Assembly: GCA_020441225.1 (NCBI GenBank)
Contig: JAGRMP010000592.1
Span: 1 to 7,619 of the forward strand
From: Maritimibacter sp.
Lineage (GTDB): Bacteria; Pseudomonadota; Alphaproteobacteria; Rhodobacterales; Rhodobacteraceae
Direction of reading: 5' to 3'
DNA: 7,619 nt
The notes below the pieces were generated by a model. It had not been told where the DNA came from, made no database searches, and saw only the letters and a list, made by a program, of their open reading frames with translations. Below, piece after piece: positions 1 to 4,751 of this stretch. The number at the start of each line of letters is the position of its first letter. Within the stretch, counting starts at the first letter, position 1. The position numbers were made by a program, and so were the translations under genes.

Positions 1-1883
1 AGGCGGAGCGGGCAAGAGACGCGGCGCAAGTTGCGGCCACAGTGGCCAAGCGGCTGGCCGATGCCAAAGAGCACGACGAGGGCGATCTCAAATCTGCCCG
101 CGCGATGGAAGGCAGACGGCGGGACGCTGCGGACCAGCTGCAACGGGCGCAGGCGCAACTGAAGCGTGCGAAAGAAGCCGTGACTGCCGCGGGACACGTC
201 GCCGAAGCCCGGCGAGTGCGGGATGCCGGCAAAGAGACGCTGGAGCGCTGCGAGGATGAGGCCACGGCGGCCAAATCGGCGCTCGATGAGACGGAGGGTC
301 GCCTGTCGCGAACCCAGGCGATCATCCTCGCCGAAAAGCTGGTCGCAAGTGAGCCGTGCCCGGTTTGCGGATCACATGACCACCCTGCACCGGCGCAGGG
401 CGCAATCGAGCAATCCGGGCTCACTGACACCTTTCGCAGCGCCGAGCGCGCTTACGCGAAGGCCGCGAAGGCGGCTGTGAGCGCCGCCACGGAGCTTGCG
501 AAAGCAGAGGGCGTGTTGACCGTGCGTATCGAGGCGGCCGCCCGGGTGGAGCCATCGGAGGGCACAGTCGAGGCGTTGGAGCTTGAAGTGGAAAGCGCGT
601 CGGCTGCCCTGGACGAGTTGGGGGAGCCGGTCGACATCCAAGCGCTGGAAGCTCAGCTCGATGCGCTCACCGGGTCGTTGAAGGAGGCCGAGAGCGAGCG
701 CGACAGGTTGAGAGCCAAGGTCACCAAGGCGCAGGGGGCCGAGGTGGAAGCGCGGGCACTGCATGCCGCGGCCATCGCGGAAGTTCCCGCCGAATTGCGG
801 GACCGAACGTCCCTCGACGCCGAAACCGCCCGTGTCAGCCGGGATCTGAGGTCGCTGGTGGACGCAATGAGCCGGGCGCGAGACGCCGAGGACAAAGCGC
901 GGGAAATCGCCATTGGCGCCACCACGGATGCGGCTGCTGCCACATCCCGGGTCGAGGAAGTCGCCAAGCGGCGAGACGAGGCAGGGCGCGCCTTCCTGAC
1001 ACGATTGGCGTCCCAGGGTCTTGATCGCGCTGTCTACGACGAACACAAGCCACTGTTTGACCGCATCGAAGCCGACTTCAAACAGGTCACAGATCATCGC
1101 GACCGTTTGATTGAGGCTGAGACCCGGCGCCGGGACGCGTCGGAGGCGATCAAAGGCCTCGAACAGCCCGATCTTCCGCCCCTCACATTGGCGGTCGAAG
1201 AGGCCGGGGAGGCGCTTGAGCTGGCGCTTAAGGAGGCCGCCGATGCGCAGGCACGGAGCAAAGATCTCGCCCGGCTCCAACAGTCCATCGAGGATACTTA
1301 CCGGGAGCTCGAGACGCTGGAGGCTGAAACCGGTCCGCTGCGCGAGTTGGCCCAGCGGATGGACGGCAAGAACGAGGTGAAACTCGACCTCGAAACCTTT
1401 GCGATCGGCGCGATGTTCGACCGTGTGCTCGCCGCTGCCAATCTGCGGCTCCAGCCGATGACTCAGGGCCGTTACCGCCTTGAGCGTGCGTTCGAATCCG
1501 GCGGTCGTGGTCGGCGCGGCCTCGAGATCCAGGCCCACGACATCAACACCGGCAAGTCGCGCCCGACGAGCACGTTGTCCGGCGGCGAAACCTTCATCGC
1601 CGCCCTGGCCCTTGCGTTGGGGCTGGCCGACGTCGTCGAGAGCCTGAACGGCAAGGTTCGGATGGACACGATCTTCATCGACGAGGGTTTCGGCAGTCTC
1701 GACACCGAGAACGGCGCAGGCACGCTCGATCAGGTGCTTCAGGTCTTGGGCACCCTTGTGAGCAACAACCGAGCAGTCGGCTTGATCTCGCATGTCTCGC
1801 TGGTGCAGGAGGCGATCCCGAACGGGTTTTACGTTCGCCACGGGCCCGCGGGCAGTCATGTCGAGGAACGAGGAGGTTTTTGA
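1..1883 (+). CDS. sbcC: SbcC nuclease subunit, C-terminal part (5' end outside window)
   Basis: SbcC is the SMC/Rad50-like ATPase partner of the SbcD nuclease. The complex acts on DNA hairpins and double-strand ends in the cytoplasm. The frame is open to the left edge (first full codon at position 3), so the GTG at 42 is internal and the visible part is about 626 codons of a family that usually has 1000-1200. In order, one sees Ala/Glu/Arg-rich coiled coil, the zinc-hook motif CPVCG (357-371), a second long coiled coil to about 1370, then the C-terminal ATPase lobe. The lobe has ABC signature LSGGE (1575-1589), Walker B IFIDEGFGSLD (about 1671-1703, with D-E at 1680-1685) and the H-loop His in LISHV (codon at 1791). 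The Walker A lobe must lie upstream. The gene ends in an intact-looking C-terminus (TGA at 1881) and shows no sign of disruption. sbcD would be expected just upstream. Confidence 0.95.
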   Translation, partial: AERARDAAQVAATVAKRLADAKEHDEGDLKSARAMEGRRRDAADQLQRAQAQLKRAKEAVTAAGHVAEARRVRDAGKETLERCEDEATAAKSALDETEGRLSRTQAIILAEKLVASEPCPVCGSHDHPAPAQGAIEQSGLTDTFRSAERAYAKAAKAAVSAATELAKAEGVLTVRIEAAARVEPSEGTVEALELEVESASAALDELGEPVDIQALEAQLDALTGSLKEAESERDRLRAKVTKAQGAEVEARALHAAAIAEVPAELRDRTSLDAETARVSRDLRSLVDAMSRARDAEDKAREIAIGATTDAAAATSRVEEVAKRRDEAGRAFLTRLASQGLDRAVYDEHKPLFDRIEADFKQVTDHRDRLIEAETRRRDASEAIKGLEQPDLPPLTLAVEEAGEALELALKEAADAQARSKDLARLQQSIEDTYRELETLEAETGPLRELAQRMDGKNEVKLDLETFAIGAMFDRVLAAANLRLQPMTQGRYRLERAFESGGRGRRGLEIQAHDINTGKSRPTSTLSGGETFIAALALALGLADVVESLNGKVRMDTIFIDEGFGSLDTENGAGTLDQVLQVLGTLVSNNRAVGLISHVSLVQEAIPNGFYVRHGPAGSHVEERGGF

Positions 1884-2286
1884 TAAGCACCGGCCTTCTA
1901 AGTTCCTCTCCGCGAGGAGGACAAGCCATCCTGGGTTCCGACTGACGTTCAGAAAACTCGGGGAAAGCGTCTCGGCGGTGGATGTCCCGAAGGCTATACG
2001 ATGGCCTTGGCATCGTCGTCTTGTGCCGCGCCAATGAGAGATACTCCCATAGTCAGCCTTCCCCCGGCGTTTTACTTAGGCGGTAGGCCGGTGTTGAGCC
2101 AACGGTGACGATCAGCGCCAGCTACACCACTCCATGGGTCAGATTCTGTGGGCAGGCGACTTGCCCGTTGGGCGGCACCGATGAAGTGCCTCGGGCAGTC
2201 GGCGCCGGGTAGGGCGGGGCCCGATTTCCACTGTGAGTTTCACTCAAATTCGTTTGGCGAGAGGGCTTCAGAAGCGCCGATTTCTT

Positions 2287-2397
2287 GCGACCCCGGGTCG
2301 ACGATCTGCGACCAACAATCGACGATCTGCGGCCATGTGCCGACTTTTTGCGTCCTTTGCTCGATGCCATGCGACCCTGGGCCAGCAATCTGCGACT
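2287..2397. repeat. Degenerate 21-bp tandem repeat array, five units plus a partial sixth
   Basis: Units start at 2287, 2308, 2329, 2350, 2371 and 2392, exactly 21 bases apart. Each opens with GCGACC or a one-base variant (GCGGCC, GCGTCC, GCGACT). Units 1 and 2 share the last ten bases TCGACGATCT, and each full unit differs from the others at several positions. A weaker unit may precede the array at 2266-2286. Because 21 is a multiple of three, any open frame through it encodes a seven-residue periodicity. On the + strand this reads CDPGSTI, CDQQSTI, CGHVPTF and so on. On the - strand it reads GRKKSAH, GRRSSIV, GRRSSTR, GRKKSAL. I regard this as noncoding minisatellite-like DNA or phased protein-binding sites, since two turns of B-DNA are about 21 bp. 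No spacers are present, so it is not CRISPR. Confidence 0.8.
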
Positions 2398-2409
2398 TTA
2401 GTGGTCGCA
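2391..2409. promoter_or_regulatory. Inverted repeat closing the 21-bp array
   Basis: TGCGAC (2391-2396) and GTCGCA (2404-2409) form a perfect six-base stem with a seven-base loop. The right arm also belongs to GGTCGCAA (2403-2410), the exact reverse complement of TTGCGACC (2285-2292) at the array's left edge. The array is therefore bracketed by an eight-base inverted pair. There is no T-run after it, so it is not a typical intrinsic terminator. Its function is unknown. Confidence 0.5.
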
Positions 2410-2427
2410 AGCATCTGAAAAGAAGAA

Positions 2428-2474
2428 GGAATTCGAGCCGGAATCTGTAGGAATAGTAGGAATCATAGGAATCG
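2428..2474. repeat. Cluster of five GGAAT motifs, with a 9-bp tandem repeat
   Basis: GGAAT occurs at 2428, 2440, 2450, 2459 and 2468, with spacings of 12, 10, 9 and 9 bases. The last three copies lie in a tandem nine-base repeat, TAGGAATAG, TAGGAATCA and TAGGAATCG (2448-2474). Near-helical spacing of a short motif suggests iteron-like protein-binding sites, but a simple slipped-strand repeat would look the same. It lies about 120 bases before the likely start of the next gene. Confidence 0.6.
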
Positions 2475-2488
2475 GCCGGCATTGGCCG
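2473..2488. promoter_or_regulatory. Small GC-rich hairpin after the GGAAT cluster
   Basis: CGGCC (2473-2477) pairs with GGCCG (2484-2488) around a six-base loop. It directly follows the last 9-bp repeat. It is short and lacks a T-run. It may be part of the same control region, but it could also be chance in GC-rich DNA. Confidence 0.3.
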
Positions 2489-2531
2489 GGTGTTTGGGGG
2501 ATTTCGCGCGAGGGAGCAGAGCACGTCGCCT

Positions 2532-2556
2532 GCCGTCGATGCGAAATGCCGACGGC
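2532..2556 (+). promoter_or_regulatory. Perfect 7-bp GC-rich hairpin in the leader of the 416-residue gene
   Basis: GCCGTCG (2532-2538) and CGACGGC (2550-2556) are exact reverse complements around an 11-base loop. The hairpin ends 38 bases before the ATG at 2595. It may be an mRNA leader structure or a DNA operator. Its presence in this stretch argues, weakly, that 2490-2594 is leader and not coding sequence. Confidence 0.4.
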
Positions 2557-2566
2557 CGGTTTCCGC

Positions 2567-2576
2567 TTTTCGAAAA
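2567..2576. promoter_or_regulatory. Perfect palindrome TTTTCGAAAA upstream of the 416-residue gene
   Basis: This ten-base perfect palindrome is centred between 2571 and 2572 and ends 18 bases before the ATG at 2595. Its AT-rich arms stand out in GC-rich surroundings, and its position fits an operator for a dimeric repressor. No matching -35/-10 pair is clear enough to name. Confidence 0.35.
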
Positions 2577-2594
2577 TCGACCAATCTACAGGGT

Positions 2595-3845
2595 ATGAAC
2601 TATGCAGATGTCTTCACGAGGCTGTCCAGCGATACCCCGCCGGAACACCTCAAGCCCGCGGGAGCGCCGTTTGCGATTGCGACGGCGTTGACGCTCCTCA
2701 CCAAGATCGTTGGCCTGCCTCTGGCGGCGTTCGACTGTCCGCCACCGAAACTGGCGCAAATGTTTCCCAGCGACCACGTCCCGGAGATCGCCGTTCCAGT
2801 CTTCCGCGGAGATCTCACGAGGTATCAATCTTGGCGCCGACTGCTGCTCGACTGCCAGATGCTCGAGACCGGTTGTGCGGTCGATCCGGACCCTATCGCG
2901 GGTCTCCAACGCCTCGCGAGGATCTATATTGGCCGAAGCGCGCCAAGTCATTTCTACGACCTCCGGAGAACTCTGCCCGAGGGAATAGCTCCTTGTCAGC
3001 TGGATCGGGATCTGTCGGTCGCTATTTTTCTTCAGCTGGATGGGCGTTTCAGGAATGCCTTCCGCAACTCGATCAGCATCATGGATCGACTTCAGGATGT
3101 CCCGGTCGCGAAGAGCACGGGCCTGCTTCCGTCCGAACGAATTGGCGGACTGCCGAAAGAATACGATCATGTATTCTTTGCTCCCCTGCCGGAACCTCTG
3201 AAATCCGAGTATGACGCCTTGCCGCGACCCGAACAGAACGCGATTGCGTTCGTGCATCGCGTTGCCCGGATGGAAGGTCTCGTCTTGGCGGGCCAGCCGA
3301 TCGGGCTGAAGGACTTGGGTGCTCCGGCGGTTGTCGAGGCGCTTCGGCAAGTCGATCCGGCCGACCTTGGGTTTTCGCGACCGTCCAAGGCCAACTACAT
3401 CAAATACGTGAACAGGGTCGAATTCCGAAAGAACGGTGGTATTCGGAAGTGCTATGTTCCGCCGGAGGATCCGGTCGAACGGGACTGGAAACGGCTGTTC
3501 AACGAGATCCGAGAGCACGTCATGTCTCCCGCGCCTTTCTCGCTCAGCAACGTTGCCAAGCTGGCGAAACAAGACGGCCTTGGGCCGGGCGAGCTGACCC
3601 GCCAGTGGTTCCGGGAAACCGAAAACAGCCTTCCCACGAAGCGCGCGAGTGGGTTTCGTGCCGGGTGTTACCGGCTTGATGACTTGCGTGCCACTCAGGT
3701 CTCCCCGGAACTCCTTCCCCAGGACGGCACCGGGATTCATCGACCAACCACAAATACGAACCAGTTCACGCAAAACGGTTCGAATCCCCCGGCCACGTCG
3801 CCTTGGAGCTTGGCCGTCGCTGCGGCCTCTTCTGCCGGCTCGTAG
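2595..3845 (+). CDS. Hypothetical protein, recombinase-like DNA-binding segments without a catalytic domain
   Basis: I do not recognise this protein by name. With the ATG at 2595 it has about 416 residues. The frame extends upstream to a GTG at 2490, but that start has no ribosome binding site and its extra 35 residues overlap hairpins and a palindrome. The ATG itself has only a close AGGG, so the start is uncertain. Residues 1-90 are helical and end in DLTRYQSWRRLLLDC. This parallels the N-terminal region VTTYKQYQADGRRMIETY of the recombinase encoded at 4752. Residues 150-187 (RFRNAFRNSISIMDRL then GLLPSERIGGLP) and about 315-365 (FSLSNVAKLAKQDGLGPGEL then FRAGCYRLDDL) resemble the arm- and core-binding regions of large alphaproteobacterial tyrosine recombinases. 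No HxxR or nucleophile-tyrosine motif follows. The last 40 residues are low-complexity (Thr/Asn/Ser/Pro/Ala). It may be a catalytically dead recombinase partner or an accessory DNA-binding factor. The domain reading is inference. Confidence 0.7.
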   Translation: MNYADVFTRLSSDTPPEHLKPAGAPFAIATALTLLTKIVGLPLAAFDCPPPKLAQMFPSDHVPEIAVPVFRGDLTRYQSWRRLLLDCQMLETGCAVDPDPIAGLQRLARIYIGRSAPSHFYDLRRTLPEGIAPCQLDRDLSVAIFLQLDGRFRNAFRNSISIMDRLQDVPVAKSTGLLPSERIGGLPKEYDHVFFAPLPEPLKSEYDALPRPEQNAIAFVHRVARMEGLVLAGQPIGLKDLGAPAVVEALRQVDPADLGFSRPSKANYIKYVNRVEFRKNGGIRKCYVPPEDPVERDWKRLFNEIREHVMSPAPFSLSNVAKLAKQDGLGPGELTRQWFRETENSLPTKRASGFRAGCYRLDDLRATQVSPELLPQDGTGIHRPTTNTNQFTQNGSNPPATSPWSLAVAAASSAGS

Positions 3846-3881
3846 GCCGAGCTGCGCAACGACTGCCTGTTTCCAACTTCA

Positions 3882-3911
3882 ACCGTCCGGGCCCAAACTG
3901 GTCCGGACGGT
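3882..3911. promoter_or_regulatory. Perfect 9-bp stem-loop in the spacer
   Basis: ACCGTCCGG (3882-3890) and CCGGACGGT (3903-3911) are exact reverse complements. Inside them CCA (3893-3895) and TGG (3899-3901) can pair again, giving a nested hairpin. It lies 37 bases after the stop of the upstream gene, a usual place for a terminator, but no T-run follows. It may be a Rho-independent terminator lacking its U-tract, a 3'-end stabiliser or a protein-binding palindrome. The rest of 3846-4054 shows no gene. Confidence 0.55.
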
Positions 3912-4054
3912 GACGCGGCGGTCGGACGTCGATTGCGCGGGCAGGATGTGCGCCCCACGGAGAAGAGGTGATCGTTTCGTCGGTTCCGCGCCTCGCGGCA
4001 CGTTCGTCGACCCGGGTCCCACAAATGCGATTTTTCTCAATCCGCAAACAGACC

Positions 4055-4082
4055 CATGTCCGTCTCGAAGGAGACAGACATG
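4055..4082 (+). promoter_or_regulatory. Start-codon hairpin sequestering the ribosome binding site
   Basis: The left arm CATGTCCGTCTC (4055-4066) pairs with GAGACAGACATG (4071-4082) at 11 of 12 positions around a GAAG loop (4067-4070). The only mismatch is C4061 against A4076. The Shine-Dalgarno AAGGAG (4068-4073) lies in the loop and the base of the right arm, and the ATG (4080-4082) pairs with CAT at 4055-4057. In mRNA this fold would hide both the ribosome site and the start codon, which implies translational control. In DNA the same sequence is a good dimer operator, so autoregulation by the encoded protein is an alternative. Confidence 0.65.
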
Positions 4083-4643
4083 TGCTACGAATACATCCGA
4101 GAACCGATCCGACCGGCCTCCCATGCTGGATTCTCGACCGATGAGCTGAGACGCTACCTCGGCGTCGGTCGCAACGAGGTGTCGGGTATCGCGACACGGT
4201 TCGGCCTGACGAGGCTCGCGGGGCACTACCCGGAACGCGCGGTCTGGCGTCAGGTCCTGGGCGTCGAACCCCGAGATGAGATCGAAGCGGATCTGCTGCG
4301 GCAGCCGCTCGAAGACATCAAATGGGTGTCCTGGGTGATCGATCGGAAGCCTTCAACGGTCCGTGGTCAGATCGCGGCCGGGACTTTTTCATATCCATCC
4401 GGTGTGCAGCTTGGGGATACCTCCACGACATCGCGGCCCCGAACCCGCCGGTGGATCCCGGAGGAAATCCGGCGCTTGGCGGCCGGGCGCCGGGACCCGG
4501 AGTTTCGCCGCGTCGAGCCGTTTCCGCCGACCGGCGCCGCCGAGAAACCTGCCGCCGCGGAGGGTGCTGTCGAGGCCGGAGTCGGCGTTTTAGCCCTGAT
4601 CGCGGGGCAGGCGCCGGCAGATGCACGACAACGCCGGGAATAA
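4080..4643 (+). CDS. Small protein with two helix-turn-helix-like segments; putative regulator or directionality factor
   Basis: The start at 4080 (187 residues) is chosen because AAGGAG (4068-4073) precedes it with six-base spacing. An in-frame ATG at 4056 lacks a ribosome site and lies in the hairpin. Residues 18-60 (FSTDELRRYLGVGRNEV, then RLAGHYPERAVW) read as a helix-turn-helix followed by a wing-like turn, in the style of MerR-like or excisionase proteins. Residues 78-134 (WVSWVIDRKPSTVRGQI, then RRWIPEEIRRLAAG) look like a second unit of the same kind. The C-terminal 50 residues are Ala/Pro/Glu-rich and probably disordered. No signal peptide or membrane segment is seen. Its place just before a tyrosine recombinase operon suggests a DNA-binding regulator or a recombination directionality factor. 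No family name can be given from sequence reading alone. Confidence 0.75.
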   Translation: MCYEYIREPIRPASHAGFSTDELRRYLGVGRNEVSGIATRFGLTRLAGHYPERAVWRQVLGVEPRDEIEADLLRQPLEDIKWVSWVIDRKPSTVRGQIAAGTFSYPSGVQLGDTSTTSRPRTRRWIPEEIRRLAAGRRDPEFRRVEPFPPTGAAEKPAAAEGAVEAGVGVLALIAGQAPADARQRRE

Positions 4644-4650
4644 CAAACGT

Positions 4651-4690
4651 CGGGTGTTTTTCGGCTCCGGAAAAACTACCGATTTTTATT
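4651..4690 (+). terminator. Possible intrinsic terminator or attenuator before the recombinase genes
   Basis: GTTTTTC (4656-4662) and GAAAAAC (4670-4676) form a seven-base stem with a seven-base loop. The flanking CGG (4651-4653) and CCG (4679-4681) can extend it with small bulges. ATTTTTATT follows at once (4682-4690). The hairpin begins seven bases after the TAA of the small gene. The stem is A/T-rich, unlike a strong terminator, so it may act as an attenuator between the regulator gene and the recombinases, or be weak. Confidence 0.4.
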
Positions 4691-4696
4691 ACCGCC

Positions 4697-4724
4697 TTCC
4701 CGATAACGACCAATATTCCCGATA
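4697..4724. repeat. Direct repeat TTCCCGATA, 19-bp phased, upstream of recombinase gene
   Basis: TTCCCGATA occurs at 4697-4705 and 4716-4724, 19 bases apart start to start, which is near two helical turns. The second copy overlaps the palindrome CGATATCG (4720-4727). An inverted copy of the same core, CGGGAATA (4635-4642), mirrors TATTCCCG (4714-4721). This fits operator half-sites for a DNA-binding protein, possibly the small neighbour, controlling the recombinase operon. A promoter may lie in this AT-richer leader, but no clear -35/-10 pair is visible. Confidence 0.45.
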
Positions 4725-4735
4725 TCGCTGAGAAT

Positions 4736-4741
4736 AAGGAG
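4736..4741 (+). promoter_or_regulatory. Ribosome binding site AAGGAG of the recombinase gene
   Basis: AAGGAG lies ten bases before the ATG at 4752 but only one base before the GTG at 4743. It therefore selects ATG 4752 as the start. Confidence 0.7.
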
Positions 4742-4751
4742 CGTGACGACT

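Larger units (their letters stand above)
1884..2594. other. Long intergenic region between sbcC and the recombinase-like locus
   Basis: About 710 bases contain no ORF that I find believable. The first 400 bases (1884-2285) hold only small inverted repeats. These include TCCTC/GAGGA at 1904-1918, CCGGC/GCCGG at 2064-2091, GGGCA/TGCCC at 2150-2166 and TGAGT-TTC-ACTCA at 2234-2246. None is followed by a T-run, so I see no clear terminator for sbcC. The second half is more structured, with a 21-bp tandem array, a GGAAT cluster and hairpins, each listed separately. If the downstream recombinase genes belong to an integrated element, its left end should lie in this interval, but a boundary cannot be placed from one sequence. 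Confidence 0.6.

Noticed and set aside
372..1859. Long open frame on the - strand inside sbcC (and similar long - strand frames at 2586-3773, 4689-5879 and 6611-7537)
   Set aside because: These are antisense shadows of GC-rich coding sequence. The + strand products have recognisable motifs or domain-like patterns, and the antisense products do not.
2122..2388. - strand frame with basic repeats such as GRKKSAH and GRRSSIV
   Set aside because: The periodicity follows from the 21-bp DNA repeat, and other frames are also open. A small basic protein cannot be fully excluded, but nothing supports it.
2287..2397. CRISPR-like direct repeats
   Set aside because: Units are contiguous, degenerate and without spacers, and no cas genes are present.
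2148..2450. Open frame of about 100 codons across the 21-bp array
   Set aside because: It has a GTG start without a ribosome site, and the product is mostly the seven-residue echo of the DNA repeat with no recognisable domain.
2428..2474. Plasmid replication origin with iterons
   Set aside because: No replication initiator gene, DnaA box or partition gene is visible nearby, and sbcC indicates a chromosomal setting.
2490..2594. N-terminal extension of the 416-residue protein starting at GTG 2490
   Set aside because: There is no ribosome site, and the stretch contains a hairpin and a perfect palindrome, which fits a leader better. The ATG at 2595 begins a plausible domain.
3777..3787. GGTTCGAATCC, resembling a tRNA T-loop as found at island attachment sites
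   Set aside because: The flanking bases do not form a T-stem, no acceptor or anticodon arm is found upstream, and the stretch lies inside the 3' end of the 416-residue gene.
4743..4751. GTG 4743 as start of the large recombinase
   Set aside because: It lies one base after AAGGAG, too close for initiation. ATG 4752 has a workable spacing.
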